Shown: positions 43,802 through 53,237, counted from the first letter of the stretch. The stretch: 64,000 nt of DNA from Bacillota bacterium (GCA_023411575.1 JAEYOP010000045.1:56622-120621), one strand, 5' to 3'. A program made the numbers and translations. The notes: generated by a model not told the origin, from the letters alone.

Positions 43802-44458
43802 TTACTTTTTCACCTGGATATCTGAAACATAGCGGAAATAGATGTCGGTCACTTCCTTTTCAAGCTGCGCGAAATAGTCGCCCAGCAGACTGTTGTTGCC
43901 GGCATCGCATTCGATGAATTGGATGGCGTTGTCCGCGATCCGGGAGGATTTGCGCCGGACGACCTTTCCGGTGACCCTGACATCGGCGCGGTCGGGAAGG
44001 TGGAGCAGCATTTCAACCTGCTCGTTGTGATCGAAGCTGTGGCTGCAGATAAAAGCGGCTCCGCTGTACGAAAGGTCGGTGACCGTGCACGGATATGCTT
44101 CGTCGTCCCATACGGGCTTCAGAACGGCGTTGAGACGGACGTCGTAGCGCGGGAACAGGCGATTGTTGAGGATTTCCTCTGCCGTATCGATTCCGATAAT
44201 GACATACTTCGGAGCATCCAAGCTGATGCTGGTAACCCTGCCGCTATAATAATAGAAGAAATTGTCGTTGGAATATTTGATCAGGACCTGGCAGCCCGGC
44301 TCGACGACATCCTTCATAAATTTCTCTATGTATGCGACACGGATGTTCGTACTGTTCACATTATAGATGATATTGCCGTGCCAGGGCGTATCGGCGCCAA
44401 GCTTGATTCCGATCATCATGCCCTCGTTGAGTACAGAGGTAAACGCTTCTGTGTTCAA
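43802..44458 (-). CDS. PilZ-domain c-di-GMP effector (YcgR-like)
   Basis: The 218-residue protein has an N-terminal YcgR-like beta domain (about 1-95) and a C-terminal PilZ domain with the c-di-GMP motifs RYDVRL (near residue 103) and DLSYSG (near 125). The family binds c-di-GMP and often slows flagella or controls polysaccharide output. The start is TTG at 44458 with GGAGG ten bases upstream. It sits between argB and argD but outside their transcripts: a terminator lies upstream and a promoter for argD downstream. Confidence 0.87.
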   Translation of the reverse strand: MNTEAFTSVLNEGMMIGIKLGADTPWHGNIIYNVNSTNIRVAYIEKFMKDVVEPGCQVLIKYSNDNFFYYYSGRVTSISLDAPKYVIIGIDTAEEILNNRLFPRYDVRLNAVLKPVWDDEAYPCTVTDLSYSGAAFICSHSFDHNEQVEMLLHLPDRADVRVTGKVVRRKSSRIADNAIQFIECDAGNNSLLGDYFAQLEKEVTDIYFRYVSDIQVKK

Positions 44459-44502
44459 ACGGACCCGACCTCCTCCCCGAAAACCCGGATAAAAAGTAAA
44501 AA

Positions 44503-44525
44503 CAACCCAATACTATATCGGGTTG
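44503..44525 (-). terminator. Terminator of the argC-argB transcript
   Basis: On the minus strand, CAACCCGATATAGTATTGGG continues to TTG and then TTTTTACTTTTT: a stem of six pairs with a T-run, about 35 bases after the argB stop. Confidence 0.8.
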
Positions 44526-44558
44526 CCTTTCGCGATGGTTAACAGCAATATTGGATTT

Positions 44559-45461
44559 TTACAACAATTCGTTGCTGTGGTACAGCACCTTTTCGTTCAT
44601 AATCATGGTGCCGATGCCCTTGTAGGTGAATATTTCCAGCAAAATACTGTGGGGAATCCTGCCGTCGATGATGTGAGTCCGGCCGACGCCGCCGTCGAGG
44701 GCCTCCAGGCATCCGAGGACCTTGGGGATCATTCCGCCGTTGATAATCTTTTTGTCGATCAGCTCGTGGACTTCCTTTGCCGTCAGCGCATACAGCACTT
44801 CCTTGCTTTCCTTGGACATTTTGACGCCTTCCACGTCGGTCAGCAGGATCAGCTTTTCCGCCTTCATGGCGATCGCCACCTCGCCCGCGACGGTATCCGC
44901 GTTGATGTTGTAGCTGCGGCCGTCGCTGCCCACGCCTACGGGCGCTATGACCGGTATGTATTCGTCCCGGGAAATCAGATCGATCAGCTTCGAATTAATA
45001 CGGGTGATCTTCCCGACATACCCGATATCCGTCTCCACTCCGTCCACAACGGTCTTGTACTGCTCGCATTCGATCAGGCCCCCGTCTATGCCGCACAGGC
45101 CGATGGCCTTGCCGCCCTTCTGGTTCAGCATCGACACGATTTCCTTGTTGGTCTTGCCCACCAGAACCATCTGCGCCACCTGCATCGTGTCGGCGTCCGT
45201 CACCCGCAGGCCGTTCACGAATTCGCTCTTGATCTCGAGCTTGCCCAGCATGCTGTTGATATCCGGTCCGCCGCCGTGCACCACCACCGGGTTCATGCCG
45301 ATGTATTTCAGCAGGGTGATGTCTTCCATGACGGAATTCTTCAATTCTTCATTGATCATTGCGTTTCCGCCGTACTTGATCACGACGGTTTTGCCATGCA
45401 GCTTCTGTATATACGGCAGCGCCTCGATCAGGATCCCGGCCCTTTTTATCAGTGCTTCCAT
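44559..45461 (-). CDS. argB: Acetylglutamate kinase
   Basis: The 300-residue amino acid kinase has VVIKYGGNAM (residue near 25), the substrate loop VVHGGGPDINSML near 70, and the ATP-binding region near 190-220 (NADTVAGEVAIAMKAEKLILLTDVEG). It phosphorylates N-acetylglutamate. The start is ATG at 45461 with GGAGGG seven bases upstream rather than codons further out. It follows argC by 45 bases on the same strand and is the end of that short transcript. No argJ lies between argC and argB. Confidence 0.95.
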   Translation of the reverse strand: MEALIKRAGILIEALPYIQKLHGKTVVIKYGGNAMINEELKNSVMEDITLLKYIGMNPVVVHGGGPDINSMLGKLEIKSEFVNGLRVTDADTMQVAQMVLVGKTNKEIVSMLNQKGGKAIGLCGIDGGLIECEQYKTVVDGVETDIGYVGKITRINSKLIDLISRDEYIPVIAPVGVGSDGRSYNINADTVAGEVAIAMKAEKLILLTDVEGVKMSKESKEVLYALTAKEVHELIDKKIINGGMIPKVLGCLEALDGGVGRTHIIDGRIPHSILLEIFTYKGIGTMIMNEKVLYHSNELL

Positions 45462-45506
45462 TTTTATTCCCTCCACGACGTCCATTATATCATGCCTATC
45501 CCATTT

Positions 45507-46454
45507 TTACAGCCCCGTTGCCTCGTCGATCCCGAGCATGATGTTCATACACTGGACGGCCGCGCCCGAAGCGCCCTTGCCCAGGTTATCCAGCCTTGCG
45601 GTCAGCAGAATATGCTCGTCGTTCCCGCCCACGAATATTTCCAGCAGATTCGTGCCGTTGCAGCCGGTAGCGCTCAGAAAGCCGTTGACAAGGTTCCCCT
45701 CGGTGCCGTAGGGATAGACCTTTACAAACTGCTCCCCCTTGTAGAAGCCCGCGAGTGCATCGCATAAGTCGCCGGCGCCCTTTTTGCCGGGCAAAAGCCT
45801 GGAATAGAGGGGGACGGCGACGATCATTCCCTTGTAATAGGCGGCAATGATCGGCGTGAACAGCGGCGCCTGGTCCAGCCCGCTGTATTTCAGCATTTCC
45901 GGGATATGCTTGTGCTGCAGGCCAAGGGCGTAGAACCTCGGACTTTTCATCGAATCGTCCAGGGGCCCTTCGTCCTCATATTTCGCGATCATTTTTTTAC
46001 CCGCGCCGCTGTAGCCTGATACGGCATGGCAGGTAACGGGATAATCCTTTGGAACGATGCCTTCCTTTATTAAAGGATGGAGCAGCATGTTGAAGCCGGT
46101 GGCATAGCAGCCCGGTACGGAAACCCTCTTCGAGGCGCGGATCTTTTCCCGGAACCTGGGACCCAGCTCCGGCATGCCGTATGCCCAGTCGTCCCTGGTA
46201 CGGTGCGCCGTGCTGGCGTCGATGACCCTGGTCCGGCCGTTCTCCACCAGGGAAACGGATTCCCTGGCCGCGTCGTCCGGCAGGCACAGGAATACGATGT
46301 CCGCCTCGTTGAGCAGCTTCTTTCTCTCCTCTATGTCTTTTCTCTTATCCGGATCTATTTTAAGGATTTGGAGGTCTTTCCGGTTTTGCAGCCGTTCGTT
46401 GATCTGCAGCCCGGTGGTTCCCTCCTGACCGTCCACGAATATTTTATATGCCAT
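45507..46454 (-). CDS. argC: N-acetyl-gamma-glutamyl-phosphate reductase
   Basis: The 315-residue protein starts KIFVDGQEGTTGLQINERL. It has the nucleophile cysteine in SVPGCYATGFNM (near residue 118) and the later HKHIPEM motif. The 315-residue length and the VDGQEGTTG start fit the shorter type 2 branch of ArgC. It reduces N-acetylglutamyl phosphate to the semialdehyde. AAAGGAG lies before the ATG. Expression starts from an ArgR-covered promoter upstream. Confidence 0.93.
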   Translation of the reverse strand: MAYKIFVDGQEGTTGLQINERLQNRKDLQILKIDPDKRKDIEERKKLLNEADIVFLCLPDDAARESVSLVENGRTRVIDASTAHRTRDDWAYGMPELGPRFREKIRASKRVSVPGCYATGFNMLLHPLIKEGIVPKDYPVTCHAVSGYSGAGKKMIAKYEDEGPLDDSMKSPRFYALGLQHKHIPEMLKYSGLDQAPLFTPIIAAYYKGMIVAVPLYSRLLPGKKGAGDLCDALAGFYKGEQFVKVYPYGTEGNLVNGFLSATGCNGTNLLEIFVGGNDEHILLTARLDNLGKGASGAAVQCMNIMLGIDEATGL

Positions 46455-46531
46455 GCCGCACTCCTTTCCTGCCGGCAGATCCTGCGGAATTCCCGCCGTG
46501 CAGCTCTTTTCCTATTCTATCACAAAATAAA

Positions 46532-46569
46532 TATTTATAATTATACAATTATATGCATAAAAATGCAAG
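46532..46569 (-). promoter_or_regulatory. argC promoter overlapped by two ArgR boxes
   Basis: On the minus strand, -35 TTGCAT (46568-46563), a 17-base spacer and -10 TATAAT (46545-46540). The boxes are 46552-46569 (TATGCATAAAAATGCAAG) and 46532-46549, with two bases between. The arrangement copies the argD promoter base for base in its core. Confidence 0.85.
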
Positions 46570-46714
46570 AAAATTTACTGTCCCGCCCATTATGCAAAGT
46601 TACTAAATCCATTTTTTTAAATTTGTTAAAAAGTGTACTAGTTTGATGATCTGACCGCGTGATATAGTAGTAGTAGAGTTGAAAACCGTATACAAATATA
46701 TGGGAGGGGAAAAA

Positions 46715-47827
46715 ATGGCAAGTGTAAAACTCAAAAACGTATACAAAAGGTATGATGGCGGAGTTACGGCCGTAAGCGATTTCAATCTGGACATAGAAGA
46801 CAAGGAGTTCATCATCCTTGTAGGACCGTCGGGCTGTGGCAAGACGACGACTTTGAGAATGGTAGCTGGACTTGAAGAAATTTCCGAAGGCGAAGTGTAC
46901 ATCGGCGACAAGCTGGTAAACGACGTTCAGCCGAAAGACAGAGACATCGCGATGGTTTTCCAGAACTACGCTCTGTATCCGCACATGACCGTATTCGATA
47001 ACATGGCATTCGGTCTCAAGCTGAGAAAGACTCCGAAGGACGAAATCAAGAAGAGGGTTCATGAAGCTGCAAAGATCCTCGAAATAGAGCATCTGCTCGA
47101 CAGAAAGCCGAAGGCTCTGTCCGGCGGTCAGAGACAGAGGGTTGCCCTTGGTCGTGCTATCGTTCGTGACCCGAAGGTATTCCTCATGGACGAACCGCTT
47201 TCCAACCTCGACGCCAAGCTGAGGGTTCAGATGAGACTTGAAATCACCAAGCTGCATCAGAAACTCAACACCACTTTCATATATGTTACGCATGACCAGA
47301 CGGAAGCTATGACAATGGGTACCAGAATCGTTGTTATGAAGGACGGTCTCATCCAGCAGGTTGATACGCCGACTTCCCTCTACGACAGGCCCCAGAACAT
47401 GTTCGTCGCAGGCTTCATCGGCAGCCCGCAAATGAACTTCATCAACGTCAAGATTGAAAAAGCCGGCGACGGAATCCACCTCAGATTCAGCGAAAACGAC
47501 ATCAAGCTGCCCGAAGGAAAGGCAAAGAAGCTTGAAGGCACCGATTACATCGGCAAGGACGTTGTTATGGGAATCCGGCCGGAAAGCATGCACGACGAAG
47601 CTGCATTCCTGGAATCCATGCCCGACAGCATCGTAAACGCCAAGGTTGAAGTCGTTGAAATGCTCGGTTCCGAAACTCTGCTGCACATGTTCATTGACGA
47701 CATCAGCTGCACGGCAAGGGTTAACCCGAGAACGAAGACCAGGTCCGGCGATACGATCAAGATTGCCATCGACACCAACAGGGTTCACCTCTTTGACAAG
47801 GAAACCGAAAAGACGATCGTCAACTAA
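46715..47827 (+). CDS. msmX: UgpC/MsmX-type sugar ABC transporter ATPase
   Basis: The 370-residue protein has Walker A GPSGCGKTTT (near residue 40), the Q-loop, signature LSGGQRQRVALGRA near 135, Walker B VFLMDEPLSNLD and the switch His in VTHDQTEAM. A C-terminal TOBE/regulatory domain runs from about 240. MsmX proteins power several carbohydrate ABC importers whose permeases are encoded elsewhere, which fits its stand-alone position. GGGAGGGG before the ATG at 46715 marks the start; codons upstream are not family sequence. A perfect terminator follows. Codon use looks biased to highly expressed genes. Confidence 0.92.
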   Translation: MASVKLKNVYKRYDGGVTAVSDFNLDIEDKEFIILVGPSGCGKTTTLRMVAGLEEISEGEVYIGDKLVNDVQPKDRDIAMVFQNYALYPHMTVFDNMAFGLKLRKTPKDEIKKRVHEAAKILEIEHLLDRKPKALSGGQRQRVALGRAIVRDPKVFLMDEPLSNLDAKLRVQMRLEITKLHQKLNTTFIYVTHDQTEAMTMGTRIVVMKDGLIQQVDTPTSLYDRPQNMFVAGFIGSPQMNFINVKIEKAGDGIHLRFSENDIKLPEGKAKKLEGTDYIGKDVVMGIRPESMHDEAAFLESMPDSIVNAKVEVVEMLGSETLLHMFIDDISCTARVNPRTKTRSGDTIKIAIDTNRVHLFDKETEKTIVN

Positions 47828-47852
47828 GGATCGGCTGAAATATTGCATTTTG

Positions 47853-47884
47853 AAAGAGGAAGATATTCGTATCTTCCTCTTTTT
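47853..47884 (+). terminator. Terminator with TTCG tetraloop after msmX
   Basis: A 13-pair stem (47853-47865 with 47870-47882) closes a TTCG loop and leads into TTTTTC. Confidence 0.95.
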
Positions 47885-47965
47885 CGTATCTTTTTCGCGC
47901 TTTTTATAGTATAATTAGTGGAGGCTTGACGGGTTCGCTTGACAGATTTAACGGGAGGAATGCAC

Positions 47966-49042
47966 ATGAAGTTGTTTCAAAACCTTGTGAATCAAATGCG
48001 GGAAGCCATAGACACGGAATTTGGCATCATGGATGAAACGGGTCTTGTGCTTGGCTGTTCAATGGAGATGAAGGTGGGGAATTACCATCCCGCCGCGGCC
48101 GAGGTGCTCAATGCCAAAAGCCCCGTGTGCGAGGTGGGCGGACAGCTTTTCCAGAGGGTGTATATTAAAAACAAGCTGGAATTCATCGTTTACATCAATA
48201 TGGAAGGCGAGTTCAGCAAAAAGTACCTTTCCATGATAGCCATCGGCGCGTCCAATGTGAAGACCTATTATGAAGAAAAATTCGACAAGGGCAACTTCTT
48301 TAAAAATATCATAACCGACAACATCCTGCCGGGGGATATCTCCCTGAAGGCAAAGGAGCTTCATATTTCCTTCAATGTATACCGGGCGGTGCTCCTGATC
48401 CGGACGGACAAGTCCAAGGACGTCCAGTCCCACGAGATCATCCAGAGCCTTTTCCCGAACCGGCAGAAGGATTTCATCATTTCCGTCAACGAGGAAAATA
48501 CGGTTCTCATCAAGGAATTCAAGGCGGCGGACGACTACCGGGAAATGGACAAAACCGCCAGGGGCATCATCGACACCCTGAATACGGAGCTCATGGTCAA
48601 GGCCCAGATCGGCACCGGCTCCATCGTGGATAATGTGCGGGATATCGGGCGTTCCTACAAGGAAGCCCAGACTGCGCTTCAGATCGGAAGCATATTCGAA
48701 AGCGACAAATCGATTATCAATTACAACAACCTGGGCATAGGCCGGCTGATCTATCAACTGCCGACAACGCTCTGCAAGCTGTTCCTCCGGGAGGTGTTCC
48801 GGGAAGGCTCCTACGAGGCCCTTGACCAGGAGACCCTGTTCACCATACAGAAATTCTTCGAGAACAACCTCAACGTCAGCGAAACCTCAAGGCAGCTGTA
48901 TGTCCACAGGAATACGCTGGTTTACAGGCTGGACAAGATCCTGAAGATCACGGGCCTGGATCTCCGGAATTTTGACGACGCCATTATCTTCAAGGTTGCC
49001 ATGCTGGTGAAAAAATACCTGGACCGGGCGGAAAAGGCGTGA
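47966..49042 (+). CDS. CdaR/PucR-family transcriptional regulator
   Basis: The 358-residue protein has an N-terminal sensory region (about 1-130, GIMDETGLVLGCS), a middle GGDEF-like CdaR segment and a C-terminal PucR-type helix-turn-helix (LFTIQKFFENNLNVSETSRQLYVHRNTLVYRLDKI). Family members sense sugar acids or similar ligands; the ligand here is unknown. GGGAGG lies seven bases before the ATG at 47966. It lies between msmX and ftsE, and sugar-related control is only a guess from the neighbour. Confidence 0.83.
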   Translation: MKLFQNLVNQMREAIDTEFGIMDETGLVLGCSMEMKVGNYHPAAAEVLNAKSPVCEVGGQLFQRVYIKNKLEFIVYINMEGEFSKKYLSMIAIGASNVKTYYEEKFDKGNFFKNIITDNILPGDISLKAKELHISFNVYRAVLLIRTDKSKDVQSHEIIQSLFPNRQKDFIISVNEENTVLIKEFKAADDYREMDKTARGIIDTLNTELMVKAQIGTGSIVDNVRDIGRSYKEAQTALQIGSIFESDKSIINYNNLGIGRLIYQLPTTLCKLFLREVFREGSYEALDQETLFTIQKFFENNLNVSETSRQLYVHRNTLVYRLDKILKITGLDLRNFDDAIIFKVAMLVKKYLDRAEKA

Positions 49043-49136
49043 AAATCGATTTGCCACAAATATAAATAGAGGATTTTCGACAGCATTTGTAGAATTATTA
49101 TGGGATGCAGCAAAATGGATTTGGGGGACAATTTCA

Positions 49137-49844
49137 GTGATCGAACTAAAGAACGTTGAGAAAAAGTATCCCAATGGGACAGTTGCGCTGAAAGACGTGA
49201 ATTTAAAGATTGAAAAAGGCGAATTTATATTTCTGGTAGGTCCCAGCGGGTCAGGCAAATCATCGCTCGTCAAGCTGCTGCTGAAGGAAGAGGACGCAAC
49301 GGCCGGCGAGGTTTACGTAAATGGATATGACGTCACCAACATGACAAGGTCGGAGGTGCCCTACCTCAGAAGAAGCCTTGGCGTGGTATTCCAGGATTTC
49401 AGATTATTGCCGAACAAAACGGTTTATGAGAACGTGGCCTTTGCCATGCTTATCACGGAAGCCCTGCCGAAGGAAATCCGCCGGCAGGTGCCGATGGCGC
49501 TTGCCCTTGTGGGGCTCAGCAGGAAGGCCAACATGTATCCGAACCAGCTTTCCGGCGGCGAGCAGCAAAGGGTTGCGCTGGCGAGGGCCCTGGCCAACAA
49601 TCCAGCGCTCCTGATCGCGGACGAACCGACCGGAAACCTTGACCCGGAAACCTCGTGGGAGATCATCAAGCTCCTGAGCGAGGTCAACCAGAGAGGGACG
49701 ACGGTGGTGATCGCCACCCACGAAAAATCCATCGTGGACGAGATGAAGAAGCGGGTCGTGGCAATCAACAAGGGAGTAATTGTGAGGGACCAGGAGAAAG
49801 GACTTTACAGGGATGAAGATAAGAACACTCAGATATATTTTTAA
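49137..49844 (+). CDS. ftsE: Cell-division ABC transporter ATPase FtsE
   Basis: The 235-residue ATPase has Walker A VGPSGSGKSSL (near residue 36), signature LSGGEQQRVALARA, Walker B LLIADEPTGNLD and the switch His in IATHE. It opens MIELKNVEKKYPNGTVALKDV, as FtsE does. With FtsX it forms a type VII ABC complex that activates a wall hydrolase, here the M23 protein encoded two genes downstream. GTG start with TGGGGG upstream. Its end overlaps ftsX by 32 bases. Confidence 0.95.
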   Translation: MIELKNVEKKYPNGTVALKDVNLKIEKGEFIFLVGPSGSGKSSLVKLLLKEEDATAGEVYVNGYDVTNMTRSEVPYLRRSLGVVFQDFRLLPNKTVYENVAFAMLITEALPKEIRRQVPMALALVGLSRKANMYPNQLSGGEQQRVALARALANNPALLIADEPTGNLDPETSWEIIKLLSEVNQRGTTVVIATHEKSIVDEMKKRVVAINKGVIVRDQEKGLYRDEDKNTQIYF

Positions 49845-50712
49845 GGAAGGCGCCGTAAATTCCTATAGAAACAAGCTGATGTCGCTGGCCTCCGTCATTA
49901 TCGTCATCGCGACCCTGGTGATCCTCGGCTTTTTCCTTTTGATCGCGGTCAACCTGGAGCTGAACCTGAACACGTTGAAAAACCAGCCCCAGTTGGAGGC
50001 GTTTTGCTACGACATGCTGGAGGAGGTGCAGGTCCAGCACATCGAGGACAGCATAAAAAACGATGCGCGGATCGCTTCCTACCACAAGGTCACCAAGGAA
50101 GAGGCGCTTAAAAAGGCCAAAGACATGCTGGGCAAAGGCTCGGCCTACCTGGAGGGATATGAGGAAAGCATATTTCCCGTATCCTTCATCATCAAGCTGA
50201 AGGATAACGCCCAGAGCGGCGAAGTGGTCAAGATGCTGGAAAACACGACGGGGATTGAAACCGTGACCTATTCCCAGGACACCATCGAGCTGATCTCGAA
50301 AATTTCCTACTGGGGAAGGTTTATCAGTATGTTTATGATGATCATACTTTTACTGATCTCTGTATTTATTATTTCCAACACCATCAAGCTCACGGTTTTT
50401 GCCAGGCGCAAGGAAATCAACATCATGAAATATGTCGGCGCAACAGATTGGTTCATACGCTGGCCTTTTGTGGTAGAAGGTGTTATAATAGGAATGATGG
50501 GCGCAGTTTTCGCATTTGTACTTTCGGCTTACGGGTACAATGCCATCGAAGGCAAGTTTACAAGCGATCTGCTTTCGATGAATACCGACTTTTTGAAAAT
50601 GATGAATATCCGGGACGTTTGGTTTTTACTTGCCGTGTCGTATACGGCCGTAGGGGTTCTGGTGGGTGCGACGGGCAGCTTTGTCTCGATCCGGAAGCAT
50701 TTGCGGGTATAA
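49813..50712 (+). CDS. ftsX: Cell-division permease-like protein FtsX
   Basis: The 299-residue protein has the FtsX layout. One membrane helix near the N-terminus (MSLASVIIVIATLVILGFFLL) is followed by an external loop (about 50-160) and three C-terminal helices with the KEINIMKYVGATDWFIRWPFV motif. The external loop recruits and activates the hydrolase. The overlap with ftsE implies coupled translation. Confidence 0.94.
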   Translation: MKIRTLRYIFKEGAVNSYRNKLMSLASVIIVIATLVILGFFLLIAVNLELNLNTLKNQPQLEAFCYDMLEEVQVQHIEDSIKNDARIASYHKVTKEEALKKAKDMLGKGSAYLEGYEESIFPVSFIIKLKDNAQSGEVVKMLENTTGIETVTYSQDTIELISKISYWGRFISMFMMIILLLISVFIISNTIKLTVFARRKEINIMKYVGATDWFIRWPFVVEGVIIGMMGAVFAFVLSAYGYNAIEGKFTSDLLSMNTDFLKMMNIRDVWFLLAVSYTAVGVLVGATGSFVSIRKHLRV

Positions 50713-50770
50713 ACGTTCAGGAAAGACGGGTTACATTCCGATAAATTTTTGAAGTTGGAGGTTTGGCTTT

Positions 50771-51907
50771 GTGAAGAAATTGGCGATCGTAACACTCCTA
50801 GCTGCATTTTTGATTACGTCGATGGCGCCGGCAATGGCAATCGACCTGAAATCAGCGACGAATGCAAAATCAACAGTTGACAGTCGGATCAACAAACTGA
50901 ATGCGAATAAGAAAAAGGTTCTCCAGGAAAAAGCGGCGCTGGAGAAGCAGCAAACAAAGGTAGCCAATGCCCAGGCTCAGGAAAGCAACGCATACAAGGA
51001 GCTGGTCGGCCAGATCAGCGACGCGGAGGAAAACCTCCGGCAGACGGAAGCCGCCCTGGCGGAGGCTATTGCAAATTACAACCAGCAAAAGGACCTTGTA
51101 GAGAAGAGACTCAAGGTAATGTACGTCAATTCGAGCGCAACGATGCTCGATACTCTGCTGGAATCCAAAAGCGTCATCGAATTCTATGAACGGTTTAAAT
51201 ACATGTCGGATGTGGCGGAAAAAGATAAGGAACTGGTCAATGACCTGAACGCGGCCAAATTGGAGGTAGACCAGAAGAAAAAACTCCAGGAAGAGGCAAA
51301 GGCCCTGCTGGAGCAGAAGGCAAACGACAAACAGGAGCGGCTCACCTCCCTGAAGGCTTCCAGGGCGGAACTGGAGGATCAGCTTACCCGGAGCAAGTCC
51401 GAACTGGCCAAGATCGAAAAGGAAGAAGATGCCCTTATTGCCGAGTCCAAGCGGCTCAACAGCGTCATCAAGAGTCTTTCGTCCTCCACCGGGAAATATG
51501 CGGGAGGAACCATGGTCTGGCCGCTTCCCGGCCATTACACCATAACGTCGAGCTATGGCATGAGAAAGCATCCCATCCTCCGGAAATATAAAATGCATAC
51601 GGGCATCGATATCGACGGGGATACGGGAAATTCCATCGTAGCGGCCAACAAAGGCACGGTCATCATGTCCCAGTACGATACCAGCGGCGGCTACGGCAAC
51701 ATGGTGGTAGTCGACCATGGCGGCGGAATTACCACAGTATATGCCCACTGCAGCAAACTGCTCGTAAAAGTGGGGGCCAAGGTAAAAGCGGGCCAGGTGA
51801 TCGCAAAAGTCGGAAGCACCGGAACGGCAACCGGTTCGCACCTGCACTTCGAGGTCCGGAAAGACGGTGCGACGCAGAATCCCTTGAAAGGATACCTGAG
51901 CAAGTAA
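50771..51907 (+). CDS. EnvC-like murein hydrolase: coiled coil plus M23 peptidase
   Basis: The 378-residue exported protein has a signal peptide (to about residue 23) and a long coiled coil (about 25-235, rich in Lys/Glu/Ala). A C-terminal LytM/M23 domain carries the zinc motifs HTGIDI (near 278) and HLHFE (near 357), which are intact, so it should be an active endopeptidase. The coiled coil is how FtsX regulates such proteins (CwlO/PcsB-like). GTG start behind GGAGG. The gene directly follows ftsEX. It is the likely FtsEX-controlled hydrolase for cell elongation or separation. Confidence 0.9.
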   Translation: MKKLAIVTLLAAFLITSMAPAMAIDLKSATNAKSTVDSRINKLNANKKKVLQEKAALEKQQTKVANAQAQESNAYKELVGQISDAEENLRQTEAALAEAIANYNQQKDLVEKRLKVMYVNSSATMLDTLLESKSVIEFYERFKYMSDVAEKDKELVNDLNAAKLEVDQKKKLQEEAKALLEQKANDKQERLTSLKASRAELEDQLTRSKSELAKIEKEEDALIAESKRLNSVIKSLSSSTGKYAGGTMVWPLPGHYTITSSYGMRKHPILRKYKMHTGIDIDGDTGNSIVAANKGTVIMSQYDTSGGYGNMVVVDHGGGITTVYAHCSKLLVKVGAKVKAGQVIAKVGSTGTATGSHLHFEVRKDGATQNPLKGYLSK

Positions 51908-51913
51908 TTCGAA

Positions 51914-51942
51914 AGCCCGGTGTAAAAACCGGGTTTATTTGT
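51914..51942 (+). terminator. Terminator after the M23 gene
   Basis: AGCCCGGT-6-ACCGGGTT, then TATTTGTTT. The FtsEX-hydrolase transcript probably ends here at least partly. Confidence 0.85.
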
Positions 51943-52007
51943 TTATAGGGCCGCATAAAATATAAGGATTTCTATTAAACCGTAAAGCGATTTCAGGAGA
52001 GTGCAGA

Positions 52008-53237
52008 ATGGACAGAAAATTCTCAGTTCGGCAACTGGCCGTGATTCTTGCAGCAGCGGTTATTCTGGCGGTTGCTGCCACTGTATTCGTCACCAGTCTG
52101 ATCGATTCCTTCAACACCCGGTATGTAATCGGATTCGATGCAAATTCCGTCAGCCTGGCAAACGTCAATAAATTCAAGCAGGTCCGCAAAATCCTTAAGG
52201 AGGACTATTACCAGTCGGTAGATGAAAACGCCCTGATCGAGGGCGCGGTCAGCGGTCTGGCCGATTCCCTGAAAGACCCGTATACGGTGTATTTCAACAA
52301 AGACCAGATGACGCAGTTCATGGAGAAATCGGAGGGCAGCTACGTGGGAATCGGCGTTACGGTCAATACAGACAAGAACGGGATCCTTACCGTGATCGAA
52401 CCCTTTGACGGCTCTCCGGCAAAACTGGCCGGCATAAAGCAGGGCGACAAAATTGTCAAAGTGGACGAAACCGATGTGACGGCCGTACGGGATGAGAACA
52501 TGATCATCAGCATGATCAAGGGCACCGAGAACACCCGTGTAAAAATTACCGTTTACAGGCCGACGGAAGACAAATACCAGCAGTTCGACATAGTCCGGAA
52601 GAGAATAAAGACCTCCAATATCAAAAGTGAAGTAATGACCGGCAATATCGGATATATAAAGCTTTCCATGTTTGACAGCCAGATTGCCTCCTATTTCAAC
52701 AGGGACCTGGACAGCATGCTTGACAAGGGCATAAAGGGCTTGATCATCGACCTGCGCGACAACCCGGGCGGTTCCTACGACCAGGTGGTTGAAATTGCAG
52801 ACAGGCTGCTGCCCGAAGGAATGATCGTCTATACCGAGGACAGGAAGGGGACCAGGCAGGTCAAGATGTCCGGCAAATCGTCCCTGGGCCTGCCCATCGT
52901 GATTCTTACGAACGGGAACAGCGCCAGCGCGTCGGAAATCCTTGCCGGCGCGGTAAAGGACAACGGCATGGGCACCCTGGTGGGTACGAAGACCTTCGGA
53001 AAGGGGCTCGTACAGGAATTGAAGCAGCTGGACGACGGCTCCGGGATCAAAGTAACCATCTCCAGGTATTTTACGCCGTCCGGCGTTTGCATACAGGGCA
53101 TCGGCATCAGCCCCGACGTGGAGATCGACGTTTCGTCCGAATACAAGAATCTGCCGGTCTCCCAGATCCCCCGGAACAAGGATATCCAGCTCAGTTCGGC
53201 GGTGGAAGTATTGAAGGGCAAAATGGCGGAAAAATAA
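52008..53237 (+). CDS. C-terminal processing protease (S41, CtpA/CtpB-like)
   Basis: The 409-residue protein has an N-terminal membrane anchor (about 10-32), a PDZ domain (about 100-185, GSYVGIGVTVNTDKNG, AGIKQGDKIVKVDE) and an S41 protease domain. The catalytic serine lies in NGNSASASEILAGA (near 310) and the lysine in KTFGKGLVQ (near 335). It acts outside the membrane. In sporulating firmicutes CtpB cleaves SpoIVFA to trigger sigma-K activation; other paralogues act in wall turnover, so the precise role is open. Ribosome site AGGAGAG precedes the ATG. Confidence 0.92.
   Translation: MDRKFSVRQLAVILAAAVILAVAATVFVTSLIDSFNTRYVIGFDANSVSLANVNKFKQVRKILKEDYYQSVDENALIEGAVSGLADSLKDPYTVYFNKDQMTQFMEKSEGSYVGIGVTVNTDKNGILTVIEPFDGSPAKLAGIKQGDKIVKVDETDVTAVRDENMIISMIKGTENTRVKITVYRPTEDKYQQFDIVRKRIKTSNIKSEVMTGNIGYIKLSMFDSQIASYFNRDLDSMLDKGIKGLIIDLRDNPGGSYDQVVEIADRLLPEGMIVYTEDRKGTRQVKMSGKSSLGLPIVILTNGNSASASEILAGAVKDNGMGTLVGTKTFGKGLVQELKQLDDGSGIKVTISRYFTPSGVCIQGIGISPDVEIDVSSEYKNLPVSQIPRNKDIQLSSAVEVLKGKMAEK

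Noticed and set aside
46541..47848. Long minus-strand frame opposite msmX
   Set aside because: Antisense shadow of a highly biased ABC ATPase gene that also runs into the argC promoter region.
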